Part shown: positions 7,790 to 15,977 of the stretch, in pieces
How the letters are laid out: every line of letters starts with the position of its first letter
Numbering within the stretch: position 1 is the first letter of the stretch
Source: JAGVSV01 sp040766135
GTDB taxonomy: Bacteria; Bacillota; Clostridia; Christensenellales; Aristaeellaceae
Reading direction: 5' to 3'
Length of the DNA: 64,000 bases
NCBI GenBank assembly: GCA_040766135.1
Contig: JAXGRA010000003.1
Coordinates: forward strand, 124,001-188,000
Translations under genes and position numbers: made by a program
Notes under the pieces: generated by a model
The model's input: only the letters and a program-made list of their open reading frames with translations
What the model was told of the DNA's origin: nothing
Databases searched by the model: none

Positions 7790-9209
7790 GGGCATCCTCC
7801 CCCAGCAGCACCAAGTGCACAGCGGTGCCCCGATTTTCTTCGCTGTCCAATTGCAGCTGCCCGCCGTGCGCCTGGGCAATTATGCGGCACAGCGCCAGCC
7901 CCAGCCCCGCACCGCCCAACTTGCGGCTGCGCGCCTTGTCCACGCGGTAAAACGGTTCGGTCAGGCGCGGGATATCAGCCGCCGGGATGCCTCGGCCCTG
8001 GTCAATGACGGACAGCACCACGTCCCCGCCCGCGCGCCGGGCGCACAGCGTGATGCGCTGCCCCGGCTGCGAGGCCTTGACGGCGTTGTCGATCAAATTG
8101 GTCAGCGCGCTGTGCAGCAGGTCGGGGTCGCCCTGCAGGGCAGGGATTTGCACATCGGGCACGATGGTTACCCCTGCGGCCTCGGCTGCCGGGCCTGCCG
8201 TGCGCGCGGCCTGCTCCAGCAGGTCGGCGGCGTTGATATGCTTTTTCAAAAAAACATCCTGCTCGTGCCCCAGCGCAATCAGCTGCATCATTTTCTGGCT
8301 CAGGCGCTCGGTGCGGCGCGCGGCCTCGTGGATTTCCTGCAGGGCATCGGCGCGCTCGGCCTCGGTCAGCGGCATGGTCAGCACGCTGTCGGCAAAGCCG
8401 ATGATGGCCGTCATGGGGGTTTTTAATTCATGCGTCAGCGCGCCCAGCAGCATCTCTTGGCGGCGGTTGGTTTCCTCTAACGTGCTGATCTTGTCCTCCA
8501 CGGTGGCGGCCATGCGGTCAAAGGCACGGGATAGGTCGCCCACCTCATCGGCGGTGTCAATGCCCGCGCGCAGCGCATACGCGCCGCCCGCAATTTGATC
8601 GGCCACGCCGGACAGCGTTTCCAGCGGCGACAGGCTTTTACGCACCAGCGGCGGCAGCACCAGCGCGCAGAACGCCAGGCTGCACACCAGCGCCGCCTGC
8701 GCAATGCGTACCAAATTGTCAATCTGCTCCTCCACCCGGCTGATGTTCTCGGTCAAATACAGCGTAACGGGCACCCCCAACACGCGCAGGCTGCACGAGG
8801 AAATCAGCATCAGTTCCCCACCCTGCCGCAGCATGCGGCTAGCAGTGAGCACCTTGTCCGGGACGGGCAGCTGCGCCGCCGGGTCCAGCGGCGACAGGTT
8901 GTACAGGTAAGCGCCGTCCGCCCACAGGGAGTACGCCCTGTCCGCGCTTTGCAACAGATGCGCATAGGTGGAAAAAGTGTACTGCACCAGCGCCTGCCGG
9001 GTGATATGCGCGGCCCCGGCCTCTAACGCCGCCGTGCGCTCCAGCGCGGTGATGTGCTCGGCAAAGGCATCCAGCTGCCATGCACCGTTGCGCCGTGCGT
9101 CGGACAGCAGGCGGTCGGTCTGCACGCCCGTATAGGCATACAAAAACACGCCCATGACCACCAATATGATGGCCAGCGGGATGAGCGTCTGCCGGGTGCG
9201 CAGCTTCAT
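7779..9209 (-). CDS. Sensor histidine kinase (HAMP, HisKA, HATPase_c)
   Basis: A 476-residue membrane sensor kinase. An N-terminal helix at about residues 10-28 is followed by an extracytoplasmic segment of about 135 residues, a second helix at about 165-185, a HAMP linker (SPLETLSGVADQIAGG), an H-box ALTHELKTPMTAIIGF with the phosphoacceptor His, an N-box LIDNAVKAS, a G1 box DQGRGIP and a G2 box GGAGLGLALC. It autophosphorylates and passes phosphate to the regulator encoded just upstream, with which it overlaps as ATGA. The extracytoplasmic domain is not recognisable. Context suggests it senses an envelope or antimicrobial signal handled by the downstream ABC exporter. Confidence 0.92.
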   Translation of the reverse strand: MKLRTRQTLIPLAIILVVMGVFLYAYTGVQTDRLLSDARRNGAWQLDAFAEHITALERTAALEAGAAHITRQALVQYTFSTYAHLLQSADRAYSLWADGAYLYNLSPLDPAAQLPVPDKVLTASRMLRQGGELMLISSCSLRVLGVPVTLYLTENISRVEEQIDNLVRIAQAALVCSLAFCALVLPPLVRKSLSPLETLSGVADQIAGGAYALRAGIDTADEVGDLSRAFDRMAATVEDKISTLEETNRRQEMLLGALTHELKTPMTAIIGFADSVLTMPLTEAERADALQEIHEAARRTERLSQKMMQLIALGHEQDVFLKKHINAADLLEQAARTAGPAAEAAGVTIVPDVQIPALQGDPDLLHSALTNLIDNAVKASQPGQRITLCARRAGGDVVLSVIDQGRGIPAADIPRLTEPFYRVDKARSRKLGGAGLGLALCRIIAQAHGGQLQLDSEENRGTAVHLVLLGEDAHAP

Positions 9210-9868
9210 ACGCCCTGCTCCAGCCGGTAGCCCACCTTATATACCGTGACGATGACCTCCTGCCAGTTTAATTTGCGCCTTAGCAGCGCCACATGCACGT
9301 CGATGGTGCGCGTTTCGCCCAAAAAGTTTTCGCCCCACACGCGCCGCAGCAGCTGCTCGCGCGTTAATACCATGCCGGGATAGCGCATGAACGTGCGCAG
9401 CAGTTCATATTCCAGCGGCTTGAGCGGCACTTCCGCATCGCCCTGCATCACCACATGGCTGCTTTCGTCCAGCACCACATCGCGGTGGGTGAGGATGGCG
9501 GCCTGCGGGCGGCTGCGCTCCAGCACCTTTTCCATGCGCACCAACAGCTCCAGTATATCAAAGGGTTTGACCAGATAATCTTCCGCGCCCAGGCGCAGGC
9601 CCTGCACGCGGCTTAGCACATCGGCCTTGGCGCTGACGAATATCACGGGGATGTCCTGCTCCCGCAAATACGGCAGCAGCGCAAAGCCGTCCATCTCCGG
9701 CATCATCACATCCAGCAGCGCCAGGTCAAACACCTGCGCGTGCGCTGCCTGCAAGGCCTGCTGCCCATCGGTTGCGCACACCACTTGATACCCTGCCACC
9801 TGCAAATTGGTTTCCAGCAGCTTCAAAATGGCCGGGTCATCCTCGGCAACGAGAATTTTGCCCTTCAA
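9206..9868 (-). CDS. OmpR/PhoB-family response regulator
   Basis: A 220-residue regulator. The receiver domain shows the acidic pair E9-D10-D11, phosphoacceptor D53 in LLDVMMPEMDG and the conserved Lys in LVKPFD. The C-terminal winged helix has LKPLEYELLRTFMRYPGMVLTREQLL and TRTIDVHVALLRRKL. Start: TTG at 9868 is preferred because GAGAGG lies eight bases upstream. ATG at 9889 is the alternative. It shares ATGA with the kinase gene. The repeat at 9924-9941 is close upstream, and a similar repeat precedes the exported-protein/ABC genes, suggesting autoregulation and control of that module. Confidence 0.92.
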   Translation of the reverse strand: MKGKILVAEDDPAILKLLETNLQVAGYQVVCATDGQQALQAAHAQVFDLALLDVMMPEMDGFALLPYLREQDIPVIFVSAKADVLSRVQGLRLGAEDYLVKPFDILELLVRMEKVLERSRPQAAILTHRDVVLDESSHVVMQGDAEVPLKPLEYELLRTFMRYPGMVLTREQLLRRVWGENFLGETRTIDVHVALLRRKLNWQEVIVTVYKVGYRLEQGV

Positions 9869-9923
9869 TGCGTTCACCTCTCGTGTCATCATAGCACAGG
9901 CCAGCCCGCAGGCGGCATCCAAG

Positions 9924-9941
9924 GATGTAAGCAAGTTGTAA
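9924..9941. promoter_or_regulatory. Tandem repeat, candidate response-regulator site A
   Basis: The plus strand reads GATGTAAGCAAGTTGTAA: two G-T-AA-type heptamers starting 11 bp apart, matching the repeat at 7579-7596. It lies about 55 bp upstream of the response regulator start codon. It is consistent with an autoregulatory OmpR/PhoB-type operator. This is inferred from the match, not demonstrated. Confidence 0.5.
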
Positions 9942-9960
9942 TTTCATCTGAATGCCCTCG

Positions 9961-9989
9961 TTGACCCGCCGACACAAACCCTTTACAAT
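9961..9989 (+). promoter_or_regulatory. Promoter of xylA-xylB
   Basis: A -35 TTGACC at 9961-9966 and a -10 TACAAT at 9984-9989 are separated by exactly 17 bp, a good vegetative sigma promoter. Transcription would start about 75 bp before the xylA ATG. No obvious XylR palindrome or cre-like site was recognised in the leader. Confidence 0.65.
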
Positions 9990-10070
9990 GAAACACATAC
10001 AAGATAGAACGCGCTGCACACTGTGCCGCGGAGTATGCAACAACCCATCAATCATATGTAGGAGGCAACC

Positions 10071-11390
10071 ATGGCTCAGATTTTTCCCAACATCCCCAAG
10101 GTAGCATTCGAGGGGCCCAAGTCCAAAAACCCGCTGGCGTTCCGGTACTATGAGGCTGACCGCATCGTGCTGGGCAAGCCCATGCGCGAGCATCTGCCCT
10201 TTGCCATGGCGTGGTGGCACACGCTGGTGGCGACGGGCACGGATATGTTCGGCCCCGGCACGGCGGACAAGTCCTTTGGCGAAAAGCCCGCCACCATGGC
10301 GCATGCGCGCGCGAAGGTGGACGCAGGCTTTGAGCTGATGAGCAAGCTGGGCATTGAATACTTCTGCTTTCATGATGTAGACCTGGTGCCCGAAAGCGAT
10401 GACATCAACGAAACCAACCGGCGGTTGGACGAGATTTCGGACTATATGCTGGTCAAAATGAAGGAGACCGGCATCAAGTGCCTGTGGGGCACGGCCAACA
10501 TGTTCTCCAACCCGCGGTTTATGAACGGCGCGGGCAGCACCAACAGCGTGGATGTATACTGCTTTGCCGCCGCACAGGTCAAAAAGGCGCTGGACATCAC
10601 CGTTAAGTTGGGCGGCAAGGGCTATGTGTTCTGGGGCGGACGCGAGGGGTATGAAACGCTGCTCAACACGCGCGTTAAGTTTGAGCTGGAAAACATCGCA
10701 GCGCTGATGCGCATGGCGGTGGACTATGGCCGCAGCATTGGCTTTACCGGCACATTTTTGATTGAGCCCAAGCCCAAGGAACCCATGAAGCACCAGTACG
10801 ATTACGATGCCGCCACCGCCATTGCGTTTGTGAAGCAGTACGGCCTGGACAAGGATTTCAAGATGAACATCGAGGCCAACCACGCCACGCTGGCCGGGCA
10901 CACCTTCCAGCACGACCTGCGCATATCGGCCATCAACGGCATGTTGGGCTCCGTGGACGCCAACCAGGGCGATATGCTGCTGGGCTGGGACACCGACGAA
11001 TTCCCCTGCAATGTGTACGACACCACGCTGGCTATGTACGAAATACTAAACGCCGGCGGCCTGCCGGTGGGGCTGAACTTCGACGCCAAGACCCGCCGCC
11101 CCAGCTATACGATGGAGGATCTGTTCCAGGCGCATATTTTAGGCATGGACACCTGGGCGCTGGGGCTGCTCAAAGCCGCCCAGCTGATTGAGGATGGCCG
11201 CGTGGATGAATTTATCCAGCAGCGCTACGCCTCCTTTGACGGCGAACTGGGCCGGAAGATCCGCGCGGGCCAAGCCACGCTGAAGGAATTGAGCGACCAC
11301 GCGCTGCGTATGAAGCAGCCGGCGCTGCCCGGCTCCGGGCGGCAGGAGTATCTGGAAAGCGTGCTCAACGACGTGCTGTTTGGGGGCTGA
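10071..11390 (+). CDS. xylA: Xylose isomerase
   Basis: A 439-residue class II xylose isomerase that converts D-xylose to D-xylulose in the cytoplasm using two divalent metals. Visible features are the catalytic FHDVDLVPE with H101 and D104, KGYVFWGGREGYE, the metal ligands in LIEPKPKEPMKHQYD, NIEANHATLAGHTFQHDL and SVDANQGD with GWDTDEFP. The length is normal for the class. AGGAGG precedes the ATG. It is followed one base after its stop by xylB and has a clear upstream promoter. It is the first gene of a xylose operon. Confidence 0.98.
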   Translation: MAQIFPNIPKVAFEGPKSKNPLAFRYYEADRIVLGKPMREHLPFAMAWWHTLVATGTDMFGPGTADKSFGEKPATMAHARAKVDAGFELMSKLGIEYFCFHDVDLVPESDDINETNRRLDEISDYMLVKMKETGIKCLWGTANMFSNPRFMNGAGSTNSVDVYCFAAAQVKKALDITVKLGGKGYVFWGGREGYETLLNTRVKFELENIAALMRMAVDYGRSIGFTGTFLIEPKPKEPMKHQYDYDAATAIAFVKQYGLDKDFKMNIEANHATLAGHTFQHDLRISAINGMLGSVDANQGDMLLGWDTDEFPCNVYDTTLAMYEILNAGGLPVGLNFDAKTRRPSYTMEDLFQAHILGMDTWALGLLKAAQLIEDGRVDEFIQQRYASFDGELGRKIRAGQATLKELSDHALRMKQPALPGSGRQEYLESVLNDVLFGG

Positions 11391-11391
11391 C

Positions 11392-12888
11392 ATGGGCTGC
11401 ATACTGGGCATTGATTTGGGCACCAGCGGCACCAAGACCGTGCTGTTTGAGGCCACGGGCAAGCAGCTGGCCGCCGCCACGCGGGAATATCCGCTGTACC
11501 AGCCGCACAACGGCTGGGCCGAGCAGCACCCGGAGGACTGGTACCAGGCCGCGCGCGACACCATCCGCGAGGTGCTGGCAACTTCCAAAATAAATCCAGA
11601 GGACATCAGGGGCATCGGCATCTCCGGGCAGATGCACGGGCTGGTCATGTTGGACGAGCACGGCCAGGTGCTGCGCCCCTGCATCATATGGGCCGACCAG
11701 CGCACCGCCGAGGAATGCGCATGGGTGGAGGAAACCTTTGGGCGCGAGCGCCTGATTGACATCACCTGCAACCCGGCGCTGACGGGCTTTACGCTGGGCA
11801 AGATTCTGTGGGTCAAAAAGCATGAGCCGGACATCTACGCAAAATGCCGCCACATATTGCTGCCCAAGGATTACCTGCGCTACCGCCTGACGGGCGAGTT
11901 TGCCACCGAGGTATCCGACGCCAGCGGCATGCAGCTGCTGGACGTGCCCAACCGGGCGTGGAGCCAGGAGCTGCTGGCCGCCATGGACATCCACCCGGAC
12001 TGGCTGGGCAAGGTATACGAATCCCCCGACATCACGGGGTATATAAGCGCGCAAGCCGCGCGCGACACCGGGCTGTCCACGCGCACGGCGGTAGTGGGTG
12101 GCGCGGGCGACAATGCCGCCGCCGCAGTAGGCACCGGCGTGGTGCGCGAAGGCGCGGCCTTTACTACCATCGGCACCTCCGGCGTGCTGTTTGCGCACAC
12201 GGACAATTTGCGCCTGGACCCCGGCGGCCGCGCGCACACCTTCTGCTGCGCCGTGCCGGGTGCCTGGCATGTAATGGGCGTGGTGCAGTCGGCCGGGCTG
12301 TCGCTGCAGTGGTTCCGCAACAATTTCTACACCAGGGACACGCCCTACCGCCAGCTGGATGACGAGGCCGCTGCCTCGCCCATCGGGGCCAACCGGCTGC
12401 TGTACGCGCCCTATTTGATGGGCGAGCGCACGCCGCATCTGGACGCCGATTGCCGGGGCGCGTTTGTGGGCCTGAGCGCCATGCACACAAAAAGCGACCT
12501 GGCCCGCGCGGTGATGGAGGGCATCTGTTTTGCGATGAAGGACTGCCAAAGCGTGCTGGAGGAGATGGGCGTCACGCCCACGCGGATGACGCTGTGCGGC
12601 GGCGGGGCCAAGGCGCCGTTCTTGCGGCAGATGTTAGCCGATGTATACAACCTGCCCACGCAGCTGCCGCTGCTGGCCGACAGCGCGGCGCTGGGCGCCG
12701 CCATATTGGCCGCCACCGGCACCGGCCTGTACCCCGACGTGCGCACCGCGTGCGACAGCATCCTGACCTTTGAGGCCGCCGAACAGCCCGACGCCGCGCG
12801 CGCGCAGCGCTATCGGCAGGTGTACGCAGCCTATCGCACCATCTACCCCGGCCTGCGCAACACGTATAGCGCGCTGGCCGCGCTGTAA
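11392..12888 (+). CDS. xylB: Xylulokinase
   Basis: A 498-residue FGGY-family kinase that phosphorylates D-xylulose to xylulose 5-phosphate. The N-terminus has LGIDLGTSGTKTVLF, and then GISGQMHGLVMLDEHG, the substrate-loop sequence typical of XylB. The ATP-binding C-terminal domain has LCGGGAKAPFLRQMLADV. The ATG at 11392 follows the xylA stop by one base, with GGGGGC just upstream. A TTG at 11380 inside xylA is less likely. It feeds the pentose-phosphate pathway. Confidence 0.97.
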   Translation: MGCILGIDLGTSGTKTVLFEATGKQLAAATREYPLYQPHNGWAEQHPEDWYQAARDTIREVLATSKINPEDIRGIGISGQMHGLVMLDEHGQVLRPCIIWADQRTAEECAWVEETFGRERLIDITCNPALTGFTLGKILWVKKHEPDIYAKCRHILLPKDYLRYRLTGEFATEVSDASGMQLLDVPNRAWSQELLAAMDIHPDWLGKVYESPDITGYISAQAARDTGLSTRTAVVGGAGDNAAAAVGTGVVREGAAFTTIGTSGVLFAHTDNLRLDPGGRAHTFCCAVPGAWHVMGVVQSAGLSLQWFRNNFYTRDTPYRQLDDEAAASPIGANRLLYAPYLMGERTPHLDADCRGAFVGLSAMHTKSDLARAVMEGICFAMKDCQSVLEEMGVTPTRMTLCGGGAKAPFLRQMLADVYNLPTQLPLLADSAALGAAILAATGTGLYPDVRTACDSILTFEAAEQPDAARAQRYRQVYAAYRTIYPGLRNTYSALAAL

Positions 12889-12912
12889 TATCAATAGCAG
12901 GAGAAAAAACGC

Positions 12913-13374
12913 ATGAAATTAGCCGAAGCCCTAATTTTGCGCAAGGACATCCAGCAGCGGTTGTCCATGCTGGACAGCCGCCTGTCCGCCGCCGCGCGCG
13001 TGCAGGAGGGCGACCAGCCCGTGGAAAACCCGCACCAGCTGATGGCGGAATTGGACACCCTGACTAACCAGCTTGCCACGCTGATTGCCGATATCAACCA
13101 CACCAACAGCGCCACCCGGGACGGCGAGGACACGCTGACCGACCTGCTGGCGCAGCGCGACACGCTGCAATACAAAATCCGCGTGTTGCGCGGCTTTGCC
13201 GGCGAAGCCGGGCAGCTGGTCAGCCGCCAGCTGCGCTCCGAAATCCGCATCATGAGCACCGTGGACGTGGCCGCGCTGCGCAGGCAGGTGGACGGGCTGT
13301 GCAAGGAGCTGCGCGAGCTGGACATGCGCCTGCAGGGGCTGAACTGGCAGGTGGAACTGATTACGCGCACATAA
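12913..13374 (+). CDS. DIP1984-family protein
   Basis: A 153-residue, largely helical, charged protein starting MKLAEALILRKDIQQRLSML, with the pattern typical of the DIP1984 family (also labelled septicolysin-like in older annotations): a conserved NPHQLMAELDTLTNQL segment and a long coiled-coil-prone C-terminal half. The reaction is unknown. Some members are, to my recollection, found in RNA repair neighbourhoods. CAGGAG precedes the ATG, and the gene is 24 bp downstream of xylB. The striking feature is that a compact tRNA-like structured sequence follows it directly (13383-13490). Confidence 0.8.
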   Translation: MKLAEALILRKDIQQRLSMLDSRLSAAARVQEGDQPVENPHQLMAELDTLTNQLATLIADINHTNSATRDGEDTLTDLLAQRDTLQYKIRVLRGFAGEAGQLVSRQLRSEIRIMSTVDVAALRRQVDGLCKELRELDMRLQGLNWQVELITRT

Positions 13375-13382
13375 AATTCCCC

Positions 13383-13490
13383 TTGGTGTAGCGCGATGGA
13401 TGTGGGCACCAACCGAAGCCTGCGGGCTTTTCTGTGGTATAACAATGACGGGGCGTTGTCTGAAGTTCGAATCTTCTTGCTGACGTTTAT
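13383..13490 (+). ncRNA. Candidate tRNA-like / Y-RNA-like structured RNA
   Basis: Four hairpins follow the DIP1984 stop codon. (A) TTGGTG 13383-13388 pairs with CACCAA 13407-13412 and encloses a D-arm-like GCGC-GATGGAT-GTGG with the GG pair. (B) GAAGCC 13415-13420 pairs with GGCTTT 13425-13430 around a TGCG loop. (C) ACAATG 13442-13447 pairs with CGTTGT 13454-13459. (D) GAAG 13462-13465 and CTTC 13473-13476 enclose TTCGAAT, which matches the tRNA T-loop consensus including the closing G-C pair. There is no tRNA acceptor stem, so it is not a normal tRNA. The D-loop plus T-loop mimicry resembles bacterial YrlA-type Y RNAs. The ends are approximate. Confidence 0.5.
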
Positions 13491-13672
13491 CCCCTCACGG
13501 TGCACAGGCGCAATCATACGGTAACATTCATCACCGGGTGCCGGCCAACGCGCGAGGGTGGGGTTGGGGTTTGGGGAAGTATACTGATGGAAAACAGGCC
13601 GATGACACAGTGATGGCTCGAATTTTAATGTACCAAAATCTTTGGGAAATTAATATTTAGGAGGCATACTTA
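13491..13672. other. Unassigned stretch between candidate RNA and AT-rich gene
   Basis: No gene was found here. The first half is GC- and G-rich (GGGTGGGGTTGGGGTTTGGGG-like runs near 13556-13577), and the last 60 bases are AT-rich with AGGAGG for the next gene. The change in composition marks the boundary of a probable acquired segment. Confidence 0.4.
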
Positions 13673-14214
13673 ATGGAAGAATACATTCAGGAAGTACGCG
13701 ATGCACTAAAGAAGGAATGCTATCTTGCCGCATTGACTTTGTCGATGACATTGCCAGATATTTGTTCACAAGTGGAAAATGGTGTTAAAGATGGCAACAG
13801 AACACTTTACATTAACTGGATTAAAAAGCATATGGCTGAAGATAGTTTTCATTTTCCGTTATCTGGTTTTGAGACGCAGACCTTCACTGGTGAAATGTGT
13901 TATTCACTCCGATGCAAAGTCCTTCATAACGGAAACACAGAGGTAACAAATAAAACGTTGCAAGTTCTTGTCGATCACCTAGTATTAACCAAGCCTGGAA
14001 CAGAAGAACATAAACACGGATATAATTATGTGGAAAAAAACAACCTGATGGTACTATTATTTATATAGCTTATATTGGAATAGACTACTTGTGTGAGCAA
14101 ATATGCAATACGGTTGAAACGTTCTATGATGCTTGGCCGAATAAGTCAGATTTTGATGCACATAGTATTTGGAAAAAACAACAGATGATTTCGGAAACAC
14201 AAGTCAGAATATAG
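13673..14214 (+). pseudogene. AT-rich hypothetical gene with a frameshift
   Basis: The first frame encodes 131 residues (MEEYIQEVRDALKKECYLAA...) and stops at 14068. In the -1 frame the sequence continues without a break from QPDGTIIYIAYIGIDYLCEQ to a stop at 14212-14214, giving a natural product of about 180 residues. The switch occurs at a seven-A run (14034-14040). Reading it as A AAA AAC (14035-14041) fits the canonical -1 slippery heptamer in the correct frame. A one-base deletion is the simpler explanation. No family was recognised. The base composition is far more AT-rich than its neighbours, it has a good AGGAGG, and an insertion sequence follows, all indicating acquired DNA. Confidence 0.6.
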
Positions 14215-14258
14215 GAAAAATGTAAAAAATGAGAACCCAATCTCAAGTTACCTACGTA

Positions 14259-15907
14259 GGGTCTACTGAACAATAACTGTTTTCAAATCTCTCTCTGCAC
14301 CCCAAACTAGAAGCACGCTCATTGCCACCAATTTTCTGTACCAAACTGGCGCTCGAAGCGCTCTTTGGAACAACGCAAAAAGAAGTGCTCGCAGGCGCTT
14401 CCATAGATTCATCGTCAGGATGCTGACATGAATAGCTACTTCACTGGTTTCTTGCAACCGTTCCATCACTAAGTTCAAGCTATAACGCCGCTTGCCCACG
14501 CCAAAGGATGACTCTATGGCACTGCGCTCTCCGGATTCCAACCGCTCTTCCAACAGTTGCTGACGATACAACGCTTTGTCCTTGGGCGGACGGCCTAGTT
14601 TGGGGCCCGACATTCGAATGCCGCGCTCCTTGCAGTATTGCAGGTTCTCGCGGGTACGATACGCTCTATCGGTCAGCACGCGCTCCGGATACACCCCGGT
14701 ATCCGCACGGTAGCTTTCCACAGATTCCTGCAAAGTCGTTCCCTCATGAAAGTTATCCCAGGACAGGTGTTCAATACGAGAATAACCATCCACCAGAGAT
14801 ACTGCTATCTTTGCTCCAAACTCCACCGCTGCCTTTGCCTTGCCCCGTACGATGGGGCGCACCCAGGGCTGGTGCAGGCTGACAATCCGGTCATCCACGC
14901 GCTTGCTTCCCTGCTCGTACATCTGTTTCTGCTGGGCATACAATACCTCAATCACCTGGAGTTGTTTCTGATCTTTCTCGCTCAAACTGGCTTTGACCTC
15001 TGACAGATACCCCAGATTGCGAGCCACATAGGACAGTTGTTTGCGCAGGCTCTTGCGCAATAACTTCTGGGAAGGACGGCGATTCTTCGCATAACGCAGA
15101 TAGTCGCGCCGGGCGATCCTGCGATAGGTACGGGGCTTCTGACCTTTGGGAAATGCGCTGTCTATCATGCCTTCCAGGCACTCTCGGGCTTCATTCAGCA
15201 AACTGATGTCCGTTGGATAGCGGATATCCTGCGGCACACAGGTCGCATCCAGTATCAGCGTTCCCCGGTTGGTGGGCGGTTCACTTTCGTTTAGTTCTTG
15301 TGTGTCCGCGTTTTCGTCCGATTGCCCAGTTGGGGGATCTGGCGGAGTGCTGTCGGGAGGATTATCGTCCTCAGCATAGGGATTGCAGCGACCGATGATA
15401 TAATCGTGCAAATCAGCCAACAAATCAGCCGGGATTCGTTTACGAAACAACGTCATCGTACTTGCGTCAAAGGGCGCTTCATGTTGAAATGCAGGTAGAC
15501 CAAGAAAGAACTGAAGATAGGGATTCATCCGTATCTCCTGCACCGTATCCTCGTCTGAGAACCCGTATCGCTCCTTGATAACGAGTGCGCCCAGGGCCAT
15601 ACGGGCGGGCTTGCCTACATTCCCTAACTTGCTGCCAAAGGTCTGGGCGTAGCACCGTTCCAACTCCGCCCAGGGAATCAGTTTCGCCAGCCTAACCCAG
15701 TCATTGTCAGGGTTCAGACCGTGAAACTGGAAGAAACTTTCGTTCTCAAACACGCTGACTTGTTCGCTTTCTGGCCGATACACGCGGACTTCCTCCAAAT
15801 AAAGTGCAAGGGTTTTGGACGATTTCAGGAGTTTTCCTTGCACCAGTTTATCACGTATCAGGCCAGAATGCTTGTGAAATATAGGGAATCGAGTTGTTCA
15901 GTAGATA
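14259..15907. mobile_element. IS5/IS1182-group insertion sequence
   Basis: A 1.65-kb element with the inverted terminal core TCTACTGAACAA (14262-14273) and its complement TTGTTCAGTAGA (15894-15905). It carries one transposase gene. The 7-bp sequence CTACGTA occurs on both sides (14252-14258 and 15908-15914) and is a plausible target duplication. It is part of the near-palindrome CTACGTAG. The exact ends are uncertain by two or three bases. It sits between the AT-rich gene and the terminator of the DUF4342 gene. Confidence 0.8.
14263..15843 (-). CDS. IS5/IS1182-group DDE transposase
   Basis: A 526-residue transposase. The N-terminal DUF772-like domain has FHGLNPDNDWVRLAKLIPW and RMALGALVIKERYGFSDED. 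The DDE catalytic domain shows LILDATCVPQDIRYPTDIS (first Asp), VLTDRAYRTRENLQY (second Asp) and ERSAIESSFGVGKRRYSL (Glu). All three motifs are intact, so the element may be active. The start is a GTG at 15843 without a clear Shine-Dalgarno, common for transposases. The stop codon TAG is embedded in the terminal inverted repeat. Confidence 0.9.
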   Translation of the reverse strand: MQGKLLKSSKTLALYLEEVRVYRPESEQVSVFENESFFQFHGLNPDNDWVRLAKLIPWAELERCYAQTFGSKLGNVGKPARMALGALVIKERYGFSDEDTVQEIRMNPYLQFFLGLPAFQHEAPFDASTMTLFRKRIPADLLADLHDYIIGRCNPYAEDDNPPDSTPPDPPTGQSDENADTQELNESEPPTNRGTLILDATCVPQDIRYPTDISLLNEARECLEGMIDSAFPKGQKPRTYRRIARRDYLRYAKNRRPSQKLLRKSLRKQLSYVARNLGYLSEVKASLSEKDQKQLQVIEVLYAQQKQMYEQGSKRVDDRIVSLHQPWVRPIVRGKAKAAVEFGAKIAVSLVDGYSRIEHLSWDNFHEGTTLQESVESYRADTGVYPERVLTDRAYRTRENLQYCKERGIRMSGPKLGRPPKDKALYRQQLLEERLESGERSAIESSFGVGKRRYSLNLVMERLQETSEVAIHVSILTMNLWKRLRALLFALFQRALRAPVWYRKLVAMSVLLVWGAERDLKTVIVQ

Positions 15908-15916
15908 CTACGTAAC

Positions 15917-15957
15917 AAAAATCCCGCCGCCCGCATCATTCGCACGATGCGGGCGGC
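15917..15957 (-). terminator. Intrinsic terminator after DUF4342 gene
   Basis: A perfect 12-bp GC-rich stem (15926-15937 with 15946-15957, loop of eight) is followed on the minus strand by GGGATTTTTG. It lies 20 bp past the stop of the minus-strand gene and next to the insertion site of the IS. Confidence 0.85.
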
Positions 15958-15977
15958 ATTGCCGATACAGTTATTGT

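Noticed and set aside
9837..10913. Long minus-strand open frame opposite xylA
   Set aside because: It is antisense to a certain xylose isomerase gene, lacks a ribosome-binding site and has no domain; long antisense frames are expected in GC-rich genes.
11365..12549. Long minus-strand open frame opposite xylB
   Set aside because: Same reason: composition-driven antisense of a well-supported kinase gene.
13383..13490. A normal tRNA gene
   Set aside because: The T-arm is good but no 7-bp acceptor stem, anticodon arm with a clear anticodon, or CCA-adjacent 3' end can be formed.
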